In this document: positions 17,359 through 26,920 of the stretch, piece by piece
Numbering within the stretch: position 1 is the stretch's first letter
Layout of the letters: every line of letters begins with the position of its first letter
DNA from: Shewanella sp. Choline-02u-19
GTDB lineage: Bacteria; Pseudomonadota; Gammaproteobacteria; Enterobacterales; Shewanellaceae
DNA: 64,000 nucleotides
Assembly: GCF_002836205.1 (NCBI RefSeq)
Contig: NZ_PJBE01000013.1
Span: 2,294,001-2,358,000, forward strand
Reading direction: 5' to 3'
The notes under the pieces: generated by a model
The model's input: the letters and a program-made list of their open reading frames with translations, nothing else
Told to the model about the DNA's origin: nothing
Database searches by the model: none
Translations under genes and position numbers: made by a program

Positions 17359-19340
17359 ATCCGCCCCCTTGCCACTTTATCTAAGTGTGCATTTTCGATG
17401 CGAGCTATTTCATCAGGTTGAACGTAGTAATCATGGTCGTTGCTATAAGCTCGGAACAAGAACACGACAAAAGCACCTAACATACCCGCGATAGCTAACC
17501 AAAGAATATGCCAAATCGCGGCAAAACCGGCAGCGGTTACGCCTAAGGCTATTAAAATACCACTGGCCGTATTTTTCGGCATATGAATGGGTTCATAATG
17601 ATCATAACGTTGATAAGCCTCCCCTTTCTCTTTCATATCAGTGAAACTGTCGATATCAGACACTTGAGGATCTTTAGCAAAGTTATAGAACTGCGGCGGT
17701 GAAGATGTTGACCACTCTAGTGTATGGCCATTCCACGGATCGCCGGTCGTATCAAGATTTTGTTCTCTATCTCTAAAGCTCACATACAGTTGTACGAACT
17801 GTAATATGATGCCGACAAAGATGATAAAGGCGCCCACTGCAGCCAAATAAATCCAGATGTTCCAATCAGGATTATCAGTGTGATTAATACGACGGGTCAT
17901 GCCTAAAAACCCAAGAACATATAAAGGCATAAAGGTGACATAGAAACCGATCTGCCAGCACCAAAATGCGGCTTTACCTAAGCGTTCATTAAGCTTGAAG
18001 CCCATCGCTTTCGGGAACCAATAAGCAAAACCTGCAAAATAACCGAACACAGCTCCACCTATAATGGTGTTATGGAAATGAGCGATTAAAAATAAGCTGT
18101 TATGCAAAACATAGTCCGCGCCTGGAAGGGCTAACAATACGCCTGTCATCCCACCAATAGTGAACGTCGTCATAAAGCCTAACGTCCACAGAACAGGCAC
18201 GGTAAACTTTAATCGACCTCGATAGATAGTAAACAACCAGTTAAATAACTTAACTCCGGTTGGCACCGCTATCACCATGGTCATCACCCCGAAGAAGGCG
18301 TTGACGTTTGCACTCGACCCCATCGTAAAGAAGTGATGTAACCACACGATAAAGCCTAAAACAGAGATAGCACCACTAGCCCAAACCATCGATTTGTAGC
18401 CAAATAATCGTTTAGAAGTGAATGTGGAAATGACCTCAGAAAAAATACCAAAAGCAGGTAATACTAGTATGTAAACTTCAGGATGACCCCAAGCCCAAAA
18501 GAGGTTGATGTACATCATGGCGTTGCCGCCACCGTCATTAGTAAAGAAGTGGAAACCCATATATCGATCAAGGGTTAACATGCCAAGTACTGCCGTTAAG
18601 ATTGGGAAAGAAGCCACGATCAAAATATTGGCCCAAGTACAGGTCCAAGTAAAAATCGGCATCTGCATTAACTTCATGCCCGGCGCACGCATTTTAAGCA
18701 CCGTCGCGATAAAGTTAACCCCGGTTAACGTCGTTCCTATGCCTGAGATCTGTAATGCCCAGATATAGTAATCGACACCGACCCCGGGGCTAAATGACAG
18801 CTCAGACAATGGCGGGTAAGCCACCCAACCCGTTTTAGCGAATTCACCTAATCCCAACGAGATATTAATTAATATCGCACCGCCAGTGGTAAGCCAAAAA
18901 CTTAAGTTATTAAGAAACGGAAAAGCGACATCTCTAGCACCAATTTGTAATGGCAAGACTAGATTCATCAGACCGATCATAAATGGCATTGCCATAAAGA
19001 TAATCATGATCACGCCGTGAGCCGTGAAGATTTGGTCGTAGTGCTCTGGTGGCAGATATCCTGCAGCGCCATTAACTGCCAATGCTTGTTGAGTTCGCAT
19101 CATTATTGCATCTGAGAAGCCACGAACGAGCATCACAAAAGCAAGCACAATATACATAATACCTAAGCGTTTATGATCAACTGAGGTAATCCAGTCATTC
19201 CACAATACGCCCCATTTTTTATATTTAGTGATCAACCCGACAAGAATAATGCCTATTATGGCGACGACCGCTAAGGTCACCATAATAATGGGCTCTTGAT
19301 ACGGAACTGATTCTAACGTTAGTTTTCCGAGAAAAGACAT
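17355..19340 (-). CDS. cyoB: cytochrome bo3 quinol oxidase subunit I CyoB
   Basis: Catalytic subunit: oxidises ubiquinol, reduces oxygen to water and pumps protons. 661 residues, about 15 membrane segments. WAWGHPEVYILVLP carries the copper-binding histidine cross-linked to tyrosine. HHFFTMG holds the next two copper ligands. HFHNTIIGG gives the heme ligands. VRGFSDAIMMR matches the arginine/aspartate quinol-site segment of E. coli CyoB. The N-terminal extension and the absence of CuA in CyoA mark a quinol oxidase. GGAG precedes the ATG, two bases behind cyoA. Confidence 0.96.
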   Translation of the reverse strand: MSFLGKLTLESVPYQEPIIMVTLAVVAIIGIILVGLITKYKKWGVLWNDWITSVDHKRLGIMYIVLAFVMLVRGFSDAIMMRTQQALAVNGAAGYLPPEHYDQIFTAHGVIMIIFMAMPFMIGLMNLVLPLQIGARDVAFPFLNNLSFWLTTGGAILINISLGLGEFAKTGWVAYPPLSELSFSPGVGVDYYIWALQISGIGTTLTGVNFIATVLKMRAPGMKLMQMPIFTWTCTWANILIVASFPILTAVLGMLTLDRYMGFHFFTNDGGGNAMMYINLFWAWGHPEVYILVLPAFGIFSEVISTFTSKRLFGYKSMVWASGAISVLGFIVWLHHFFTMGSSANVNAFFGVMTMVIAVPTGVKLFNWLFTIYRGRLKFTVPVLWTLGFMTTFTIGGMTGVLLALPGADYVLHNSLFLIAHFHNTIIGGAVFGYFAGFAYWFPKAMGFKLNERLGKAAFWCWQIGFYVTFMPLYVLGFLGMTRRINHTDNPDWNIWIYLAAVGAFIIFVGIILQFVQLYVSFRDREQNLDTTGDPWNGHTLEWSTSSPPQFYNFAKDPQVSDIDSFTDMKEKGEAYQRYDHYEPIHMPKNTASGILIALGVTAAGFAAIWHILWLAIAGMLGAFVVFLFRAYSNDHDYYVQPDEIARIENAHLDKVARGRI

Positions 19341-19342
19341 GG

Positions 19343-20245
19343 TTACTCCGTCTCCCCATTTTTAGGGGATGAATGTCCTGAATGGTGTGACATATCCATA
19401 CCCGTATCCTTATGCATATATTGCATCACGATCTGGTTAAACATGCCTTTACTGACTGTTCCGTAATACTCAACAGGATTATTTTCACTCTCGATAGCGA
19501 GCGCTTTATAACTTTGACTATCAAGCTTTCTGCTTTGTTTTTTCACTTTTGCTACCCAAGCATCAAAGTCTTCAGCTGTCGCTGTCGCAATAGCCTTAAA
19601 CTTCATCCCAGTAAATCCAGCGCCGCTATAGTTAGCCGAAATACCATTGAAGATTCCCGGTTCATTAGCAATCAAATGCAGTTGAGTCGCCATCCCCGCC
19701 ATTGAGTAAATCTGGCTGCCGAGTTGCGGAATAAAGAAGGAGTTCATTGCAGTGTCTGAGGTAATTTTAAAGTTCACTGGCACATTGGCAGGAAATGCCA
19801 ACTCATTGACCGAAGCTATCCCCAACTCAGGATATATAAACAACCACTTCCAGTTGAGGGAGACCACCTCAACAGTGATAGGTTTAGCCTCATGTTCTAA
19901 TGGTTTATAAGGATCTAAATCATGTGTTGACCCCCAGGTGATGACACCAAGAATAATCACAATCACGATCGGCACTAACCAAACAACGATTTCAATGTTT
20001 TTTGAATGAGCCCATTTAGGCGCATAAATTTCTTGATCGCGGCCATCACGGTACTTCCAGGCAAAATACAGCGTCATGAAAATCACCGGGATCACCACAA
20101 TCAACATCAACAAGGTGGCGACAACGATGAGATGTTTCTCATCAATGCCAATTTGCCCTTTGGGATCGAGCACACCGCCTTCACAGCCGCTCAGCAATAT
20201 TGCAAATATCGCCAGAGCAGCTTTACTTAAATTTCGAATTAACAA
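19343..20245 (-). CDS. cyoA: cytochrome bo3 quinol oxidase subunit II CyoA
   Basis: Lipoprotein subunit II. 300 residues: a signal ending in the lipobox LLSGC (cysteine near residue 21), two membrane segments and a periplasmic cupredoxin fold. The region that binds CuA in cytochrome c oxidases (here SFFIPQLGSQIYSMAGM) lacks the paired cysteines, so electrons come from quinol. Translation begins at a TTG with AGAGGA 9 bp upstream; no ATG in frame would keep the lipoprotein signal. First gene of cyoABCDE. Confidence 0.94.
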   Translation of the reverse strand: MLIRNLSKAALAIFAILLSGCEGGVLDPKGQIGIDEKHLIVVATLLMLIVVIPVIFMTLYFAWKYRDGRDQEIYAPKWAHSKNIEIVVWLVPIVIVIILGVITWGSTHDLDPYKPLEHEAKPITVEVVSLNWKWLFIYPELGIASVNELAFPANVPVNFKITSDTAMNSFFIPQLGSQIYSMAGMATQLHLIANEPGIFNGISANYSGAGFTGMKFKAIATATAEDFDAWVAKVKKQSRKLDSQSYKALAIESENNPVEYYGTVSKGMFNQIVMQYMHKDTGMDMSHHSGHSSPKNGETE

Positions 20246-20435
20246 AGGAAGATTCCTCTCACCTTAAGGTTTTATCTCTCTGTAGGCAGGTATTCACTCG
20301 CCGCACAGCAGTGGCTAATACACTGATCAAACCATGATTACGCAATATACAGCTGTGCATAAGCGCACTCGAATTAAGTCATTCGAGATTATGATCTAAT
20401 GGGTGATTAGCTAAGTGTTATAAAGAAATAGAAGT

Positions 20436-20885
20436 CTAAAAAGGAGGAGCGCGGCAACCGTGAGCGTCTTGTGCTAGAGACTGAAGCGAAGGAACTGATA
20501 AATCGGATAACAGATGACTTGAATTTAACTTTTTAGTTAATTTAAAGATGAAGCTAATCAATCGCCAAAATTGTTTGATGACCTGTGGATTAACCAGCAA
20601 CAAACTAAATAAGCTAACTCCCAGACACTCAACAAAGAAACCATCACTCAGGGCGATTAGTTCACTTACATCAACATAGCCGCCAGTAGAAACGGATAGA
20701 CCATCAGATAAAAATAGCAGAAATACCCCCCCTAAAAACAGGGATAGGTTTGTCTTACCGGCATAAGAAAGCTTTACCGCTGAGGGTAACTTTGCAATCA
20801 GTCGTTGGTAAGAAGCTAATTTCAAAGAGAGTGTCCAGCCTACTAATACGGTTAATTTTGTGAATGCAAAGCATTCAGAGCTCAT
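20436..20885 (-). CDS. small membrane protein ending in CRAPPF, function unknown
   Basis: 149 residues. Hydrophobic segments lie near residues 50-62 (LSLFLGGVFLLFL) and 85-97 (CLGVSLFSLLLVN). The tail is basic and serine-rich and ends HGCRAPPF, like the RAPP ending of the small protein at 12196-12498. No known domain. It is divergent from the TonB receptor at 21506 and upstream of cyoA on the same strand, with 190 bp between. The ribosome site before the ATG is weak, so the start is uncertain. Confidence 0.45.
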   Translation of the reverse strand: MSSECFAFTKLTVLVGWTLSLKLASYQRLIAKLPSAVKLSYAGKTNLSLFLGGVFLLFLSDGLSVSTGGYVDVSELIALSDGFFVECLGVSLFSLLLVNPQVIKQFWRLISFIFKLTKKLNSSHLLSDLSVPSLQSLAQDAHGCRAPPF

Positions 20886-21505
20886 CTGTCGCAGGAGAAT
20901 AACAAGAAGACATAGTTAAATGAAAGTAACTTAACGCTAAAAAACCTCGTTTATATTAAATAAACCTTAATTAAAACATGGTAAACCATAATGCATTACA
21001 AACTTAACAAAAAGACAACCTTTGCCATCTCAAAAACGCTACCATTGTGACTCAAGGCACTAATAGGTTCTGTCGAAAATGAGTAACACCTCACTTAATG
21101 ATCAATAGACAGTTTTATTGGCAAGCTATTAACCTCGATAAACGGTGCAAAATAACAGTAACAGTGGCCTATTTGAGCTCAATATATCGCTAGCTTCAAC
21201 CGTTAAGATTAATCAACCTTAAGTATAAGCCGTCACGCTGGGAGTAAAAGTAATGACGTCTATTGTTGATGGGGTTAGAAATAAATGGCTTATCTGAACG
21301 ATATGGATAAGCCACCCACAAAATAGTAATAATGTTGGCGGGTGGGAAAACAGCCAATAAACGGCGGCAAAAACAACCGTAAAAGATCAACAGCCCCTAG
21401 TTATATATATTCGATATACGACCAACTAAATAGGTATATCCTTGATGAAAGTTATTTTCTGATAGCCCGTACTATTAAGTTATGTTCATCACCACAGGAA
21501 ATATT
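20886..21505. other. divergent intergenic region before the TonB receptor operon
   Basis: About 620 AT-rich bases. I see no Fur box (GATAATGATAATCATTATC) and no terminator. It should hold the promoters for the minus-strand membrane protein and for the plus-strand receptor run. A 64-codon minus-strand frame at 21196-21390 has no support. Confidence 0.35.
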
Positions 21506-23872
21506 ATGCCCGCCGTTAGTGACTTCCCTGCTCGCTCATTGATTGCCGTTGTCATCAGCATGGTGCTTTATTCAAATTTAAGCTTCGCGGCAGAGCCACC
21601 AGCAAAAACTATCGAAGTGATCCAGGTATTAGGTGAGACTATAAATGAAAAGGGGGTATCACCTAAAAATGCCACTATAGACGGACCATTTGGCGATGAA
21701 ATAGAGCTTAAAGATATCGCCCGTGCTGTTACGCCTATCACTAGCGAAATGATGCAACAGCTCAATATGACTGACTTACAAGATATTCAAAAAGTCAGCC
21801 CTAATAGTTATTCAGCTAGCGGTTTTGGTGCTTCAAGCTTACCGACGATCCGTGGCCAATTAGGTGAACTGTATCAAGACGGTATTCGCCGACAAGCGGG
21901 TAACAATGGTTTTGGAGTGCCACTGTCCTTTAACGCTATTGAGCAAATCGATGTGATTAAAGGGCCGCCTCCTGTGTTGTTAGGCACCAGCCAACGCAAC
22001 GGCGGTTTTGTTAATTTGCACTCTAAGGTTGCGCCGACCAATGAAAAATTTGGCAAACTAAATGTATCCGCAGGCAGCTGGGATCATTATCGTGCCCAAA
22101 TTGACTTCGGTAGCGATATTGTTGAAAACGAGAGTGGTTTTAGGATCAGTGCTGAACATATTGATAATGGCAGTTACTACGATTACTCCGCGTTTAAAAG
22201 TGACAGTGTATTTTTGGCATTTCGATTATTAGTTAACCAAAACAGCAGTTGGGATATCAATGCTGAGTACTATGATGTCGAGTTTACTGACAACGCAGGA
22301 ATTAACCGCCCCACCCAAGCCTTAATCGACAGCGGGTTATATATTACCGGTCAAGGCATACAACCTAATGGCAGCAGCATTCCTGGCGCCAATGCTATTG
22401 TATCTCCGACCGGATTGGTTGAAATAGATCGCAACCGCGTATTAACCGATCCGAACAACACAAATGGTGCCAGCACCTTCTTACTTCACAGTATCTATAC
22501 TCTTGAATTAAGCGAAAAAGCCACATTAAAAAATATCACTTATTATCAGCATCTAACTCGTGAAGAAATTGCCCAAAACAGTTTTGTTGAAATTATTGAT
22601 GGCGCCGATACGGCGCAAAATCGGCTTGAATTGGCATACCAATGGAATGATACCCAATCCACCATTACGGCTGTCGATGTGCGTTACAACAAGGTACTCG
22701 GCTACAGTCAATTTACCACTGAAGCAGATTTACCCATTGATTTAACTGGGCCCATTGGTAACCGTCGTATTCCGTTAACAGCACAACAGCAAGTAAGGTT
22801 AGTGGAACTCCGCCCAGGCGTATTTGTGTCACCCGGCGCGCAATACGATATCAACGCCAATGGTAGTGGCGACTTTTCATTATCTGACACCACCGACTCT
22901 ACCAGTTGGCAAACCGGACTGGCTATTCAGCATAATAGCCAATGGACTGACACTTTTTTTACCAGCGTCGGCTATCGTGCAGATTTTTATGATGTAAAAG
23001 CTCGCGACCCCATTGCTCCAGTAGGACAAATTGCCGCCAGTGATTCGATTAATGAAATGCTCAATTCTGCACAGATCAGTTTAAGCTACCGTGTCAGTCA
23101 AGATTTTACCGCTTATGCGAGTGCCAGTTATAACGAGTCAACGTCTAACAGCATGGCGGGCGGCAATACCTTGGGCGCTAATAACACCATTAGCCTACAA
23201 AACTTTGCCACTGAAAACACCTTTACAGAAATCGGCATTAAGTACGCACCGACTGACAATGCTTGGTATGCCGATGCCGCCATATTTGATCAAAAGCGAA
23301 GCCTGCGTAATCGTGATGGCAGTAATACCGGCATTCGTACCAAGGGACTGGAGTTACAAGCATTTTATGATGCATCACCCTTTTGGCTTAGCGCGGGTTA
23401 CAGTTATTTAGATGCTCGCTTTGATGACTCAGCCAGCAGCCAAGATAGCGCTCAAGTCGCCGATGCCTTTGATAACTCTCGTCCAGATATTATTGAAGGA
23501 ACCGGGGTTGGTGCGCCAAACTTTGCGTCTTTCGCCCCCACAAACCGCCGTGTACAAGGTATTCCTGAACAAACCACCTCTTTAAACGGCGGAGTAGATA
23601 TCACTGAGAAATGGCAAGCGGGTTTCTCCGGTCTATATACCATGAGTTACCCATTAGATTATTTAGCCACCGTTTATATTCGAGACCAGTACACACTAAA
23701 CATCAATACCAGTTATGACTTTTCCGATCGGGCGAGATTACGACTCGACATCAACAACGTGACCAATCAAAAGAATTGGCGTCCGGTATTTGAAGGCGGT
23801 TACTTCGGTTCCACCTTGGTATTTCCGGAGCTCCCGGTCAACGCAACCGTCACTTTACAGTATTCATTTTAA
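21506..23872 (+). CDS. TonB-dependent receptor (siderophore-receptor-like), substrate unknown
   Basis: Outer-membrane TonB-driven importer, 788 residues from MPAVSDFPARS. AGGAA lies 5 bp ahead of this ATG; an ATG eight codons upstream lacks a site. Signal peptide to about residue 35, then the TonB box-like stretch IEVIQVLGE. The plug has SLPTIRGQLGELYQDGIRR and IEQIDVIKGPPPVLLG. The barrel closes with NVTLQ-type strands and a final phenylalanine. The next gene follows after 11 bp, and four further genes follow closely, ending in a YnjBCD-type ABC importer. That suggests a shared substrate across both membranes. Confidence 0.87.
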   Translation: MPAVSDFPARSLIAVVISMVLYSNLSFAAEPPAKTIEVIQVLGETINEKGVSPKNATIDGPFGDEIELKDIARAVTPITSEMMQQLNMTDLQDIQKVSPNSYSASGFGASSLPTIRGQLGELYQDGIRRQAGNNGFGVPLSFNAIEQIDVIKGPPPVLLGTSQRNGGFVNLHSKVAPTNEKFGKLNVSAGSWDHYRAQIDFGSDIVENESGFRISAEHIDNGSYYDYSAFKSDSVFLAFRLLVNQNSSWDINAEYYDVEFTDNAGINRPTQALIDSGLYITGQGIQPNGSSIPGANAIVSPTGLVEIDRNRVLTDPNNTNGASTFLLHSIYTLELSEKATLKNITYYQHLTREEIAQNSFVEIIDGADTAQNRLELAYQWNDTQSTITAVDVRYNKVLGYSQFTTEADLPIDLTGPIGNRRIPLTAQQQVRLVELRPGVFVSPGAQYDINANGSGDFSLSDTTDSTSWQTGLAIQHNSQWTDTFFTSVGYRADFYDVKARDPIAPVGQIAASDSINEMLNSAQISLSYRVSQDFTAYASASYNESTSNSMAGGNTLGANNTISLQNFATENTFTEIGIKYAPTDNAWYADAAIFDQKRSLRNRDGSNTGIRTKGLELQAFYDASPFWLSAGYSYLDARFDDSASSQDSAQVADAFDNSRPDIIEGTGVGAPNFASFAPTNRRVQGIPEQTTSLNGGVDITEKWQAGFSGLYTMSYPLDYLATVYIRDQYTLNINTSYDFSDRARLRLDINNVTNQKNWRPVFEGGYFGSTLVFPELPVNATVTLQYSF

Positions 23873-23883
23873 GGTTTTAGTTT

Positions 23884-26037
23884 ATGTCTAAGAAAATCGT
23901 GTTGTTATTAATTGTCGCCTCTTTAATGGGTTTATTCTTTCACTATGATTTACATCAATTACTGACCTTAGATGGCTTAAAAGCGTCGATGAATGAATTC
24001 AGCCAATGGCGCGAGCAGTCTCCAGTGGTGGTCATCGGTGGATTCTTCCTGCTGTACGTGATGATAACGGCATTATCACTGCCGGGAGCTGCAATATTAA
24101 CGCTTGCCTCTGGCGCATTATTTGGCGTTGTCGAAGGCTTAATAATTGCATCATTTGCGTCAAGTATTGGGGCATTATCGGCCTTTTTAGTATCGCGCTA
24201 TTTACTGCGCGATTCCATTAAGCAACGCTTTCCTGAACGCTTAGCCGCTATTGATGCTGGTATCCAAAAAGAGGGCGGGTTTTACTTATTTACATTACGT
24301 TTAGTGCCTATTTTCCCGTTCTTTTTAATCAATTTATTAATGGGTGTAACTGCATTTAAGTCTTGGACTTTTTATTGGGTTAGCCAGTTAGGCATGTTTG
24401 CCGGCACCTTTGTTTATGTTAACGCTGGCACTCAGTTAGCGCAGATTGATAGTCTATCGGATATTTTATCTTTCAAGCTCATAGTCTCCTTTGCACTATT
24501 AGGATTATTCCCGCTTATAGCCAAAATGATTGTTAACATAATTAAAAAACGCCGCGTTTATCGCAATTGGAATAAACCCGCTAAGTTTGATCGCAACATG
24601 ATTGTTATCGGCGCGGGGGCTGGTGGTTTGGTTACCAGTTATATTGCCGCGGCAGTAAAAGCTAAAGTGACCTTGATTGAAGCCGGCGAAATGGGCGGTG
24701 ATTGCTTAAACTACGGTTGTGTCCCCAGTAAGGCCATTATTAAAAGTGCCAAAGTTGCCCAGCAAATAAGACATGCTCATCATTATGGTTTGAACAGCAC
24801 AGAGCCGAGCTTTTCGTTTAAACACGTAATGGCAAGAGTACAGCAAGTCATCGCTGATATTGCTCCCCACGACAGCGTAGAGCGCTACACCAATTTAGGT
24901 GTCGAAGTGCTAAAAGGTTACGCCAAATTAGTCGACCCTTGGACAGTTGAGATAACCTTCCCCGATGGAAGCAGCAATAAATTAACCGCTCGCAGTATTG
25001 TGATTGCCACTGGCGCACGCCCTTTTGTACCGCCATTGCCCGGCATAGAAACCACCGGTTATGTCACCAGTGACACCTTGTGGAGCGAGTTTTCTAAGCT
25101 AGATACAGCCCCAGAAAAACTCGTGGTGCTGGGCGGTGGGCCTATTGGTGCAGAATTAGCACAATGTTTTGCTCGTTTAGGGTCGCAAGTAACCCAAATC
25201 GAAATGGCAGAACGCATCATGATCAAAGAAGATGTTGAAGTGTCTGAGTTTGCGACACATGCATTGCAAAAAAGCGGCGTGAACATATTAACCTCACATC
25301 AAGCGCTGCGCTGCGAATTACGTGATGGTAAAAAATTGCTCATTGTTAAGCACCAACAGCAAGAAGTTGCTATTGAATACGATCAACTGCTGTGTGCCGT
25401 AGGCCGCAGTGCGCGCTTAAGCGGTTATGGTTTAGAAGAACTCGGCATTGAAACTAACCGCACTATTGTGACCAATGAATATTTAGAAACCTTGTATCCC
25501 AATATTTATGCCGCTGGCGATATTGTTGGGCCATATCAATTTACTCACGTGGCAGCGCATCAAGGTTGGTACGCTGCGGTGAATGCATTATTTGGTCATT
25601 TCAAAAAGTTTAAAGTCGATTACCGCGTGATCCCATGGACCACGTTTATCGACCCCGAGGTGGCGCGAGTCGGTATTAATGAAGAGGAAGCAATACAGCA
25701 AGGCATTGATTACGAAGTCACTCGTTTTGATTTTGCAGAGCTTGACCGCGCCATCACTGACAGTGCAACTGACGGTTTCATTAAAGTTATTACGCCTAAA
25801 GGGAAAGACAACATTTTAGGAGTCACCGTCGTCTCTGAACATGCTGGGGATTTAATTGCCGAGTTTGTGTTAGCAATGAAACATGGCTTAGGCTTGAATA
25901 AAATCCTGGGCACCATACACAGTTATCCGACGTGGGCTGAAGGTAACAAATACGCGGCTGGTGAATGGAAACGTAATCATGCCCCTGCGACTGTGCTACG
26001 TTGGTTAGAAAAATACCATGGCTGGCGTCGCGGCTGA
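23884..26037 (+). CDS. TVP38/TMEM64 membrane domain fused to a flavin pyridine-nucleotide disulfide oxidoreductase
   Basis: 717 residues in two parts. Residues 1-225 are a TVP38/TMEM64 (SNARE-associated, DedA-like) membrane domain with the FLLYVMITALSLPGAAIL and RLVPIFPFFLINLLMG motifs. From about residue 238 comes a FAD/NAD(P)H disulfide oxidoreductase: IVIGAGAGGL, then the redox pair in GGDCLNYGCVPSK (cysteines near 274 and 279), NAD-binding GGGPIGAELAQ, FAD-binding YAAGDIVGP and the dimerisation domain. Such proteins are often labelled mercuric reductase, but the C-terminal vicinal cysteines needed for Hg(II) and the N-terminal HMA domain are missing. Substrate unknown. 11 bp after the receptor gene. 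Confidence 0.88.
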   Translation: MSKKIVLLLIVASLMGLFFHYDLHQLLTLDGLKASMNEFSQWREQSPVVVIGGFFLLYVMITALSLPGAAILTLASGALFGVVEGLIIASFASSIGALSAFLVSRYLLRDSIKQRFPERLAAIDAGIQKEGGFYLFTLRLVPIFPFFLINLLMGVTAFKSWTFYWVSQLGMFAGTFVYVNAGTQLAQIDSLSDILSFKLIVSFALLGLFPLIAKMIVNIIKKRRVYRNWNKPAKFDRNMIVIGAGAGGLVTSYIAAAVKAKVTLIEAGEMGGDCLNYGCVPSKAIIKSAKVAQQIRHAHHYGLNSTEPSFSFKHVMARVQQVIADIAPHDSVERYTNLGVEVLKGYAKLVDPWTVEITFPDGSSNKLTARSIVIATGARPFVPPLPGIETTGYVTSDTLWSEFSKLDTAPEKLVVLGGGPIGAELAQCFARLGSQVTQIEMAERIMIKEDVEVSEFATHALQKSGVNILTSHQALRCELRDGKKLLIVKHQQQEVAIEYDQLLCAVGRSARLSGYGLEELGIETNRTIVTNEYLETLYPNIYAAGDIVGPYQFTHVAAHQGWYAAVNALFGHFKKFKVDYRVIPWTTFIDPEVARVGINEEEAIQQGIDYEVTRFDFAELDRAITDSATDGFIKVITPKGKDNILGVTVVSEHAGDLIAEFVLAMKHGLGLNKILGTIHSYPTWAEGNKYAAGEWKRNHAPATVLRWLEKYHGWRRG

Positions 26038-26092
26038 ATCAAATTGCAAAGTGAGAGTCCAGAGTAAAAATGCTGAGCGAGAACCCAGAATA

Positions 26093-26920
26093 ATGAAGAT
26101 CTTAACCCGATATGTTCAAGGTTTGCTGTTGGCTGTCAGCATTGTGCTCAGTCACATTGCGATGGCGGCAGATGCTCCATCTGCACCACATTTACATGAT
26201 GATTGGCAACAATTACTCATTCGGAATGTACAGCCAATTAATCAAGGTCACAGCAGCGCAGTCGACTACCGCGCCATGCTACAAGACAGAAGCATATTAA
26301 AGGGCTACCTCAATCAATTAAGTCTAATCACCCAAACAACATTTGATGGCTGGGACACAACGCAGCAATTGGCCTTTCTAATCAATGCCTATAATGCATG
26401 GACAGTTGAGTTTATTCTAACCACCTATCCTGATATCGATTCCATTAAAGCGTTAGGCAGTTTTTTTCGCTCACCTTGGGATAAATCATTTATTCCATTA
26501 TTGGGCGAAACTCGCAGTTTAAATGACATTGAGCATAAATTAATTCGTGGTAGTGGCCGTTATAATGATCCGCGCATTCACTTTGCAGTCAATTGCGCCA
26601 GTATAGGCTGCCCCGCGCTGCGTGAAGAAGCTTACACGGGTGCTAAGCTCGAACAACAATTAGCAGCTCAAACCGAGCGCTTTGTTGCCGACACCCGCCG
26701 CAACTATTTCAAAGATGGCACTTTATATCTGTCATCCATTTTTAAATGGTACGACGAAGATTTTACTATGGGGTTTAATAACAGCCATTCTGTCGCGGCT
26801 TTCTTACTGTTATATATCGATGTACTCGAACTTACCCCAGCGCAACAAGCTGCGCTGACCCGGCAAGAAATGCAGATTGAATTTTTAGATTATGATTGGT
26901 CGCTGAATGACAATCAGTAA
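26093..26920 (+). CDS. DUF547 domain protein, exported
   Basis: 275 residues from MKILTRYVQ, which begins a clean signal peptide ending near AMAADA. An open ATG 75 bp upstream would overlap the preceding gene and bury the signal. DUF547 signatures are present: FLINAYNAWTVEFIL near the middle, HFAVNCASIGCPALREEAY, and LSSIFKWYDEDF. The fold resembles cysteine-peptidase or transglutaminase-like proteins, but the molecular role is unknown. The end overlaps the next gene by 14 bases. DUF547 genes next to TVP38/oxidoreductase genes recur in marine bacteria. Confidence 0.85.
   Translation: MKILTRYVQGLLLAVSIVLSHIAMAADAPSAPHLHDDWQQLLIRNVQPINQGHSSAVDYRAMLQDRSILKGYLNQLSLITQTTFDGWDTTQQLAFLINAYNAWTVEFILTTYPDIDSIKALGSFFRSPWDKSFIPLLGETRSLNDIEHKLIRGSGRYNDPRIHFAVNCASIGCPALREEAYTGAKLEQQLAAQTERFVADTRRNYFKDGTLYLSSIFKWYDEDFTMGFNNSHSVAAFLLLYIDVLELTPAQQAALTRQEMQIEFLDYDWSLNDNQ

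Noticed and set aside
20886..21505. Fur box upstream of the TonB receptor
   Set aside because: No stretch close to the 19-bp Fur consensus was found, so iron control is not claimed.
23884..26037. mercuric reductase MerA
   Set aside because: No C-terminal cysteine pair, no HMA domain and no mer genes nearby.
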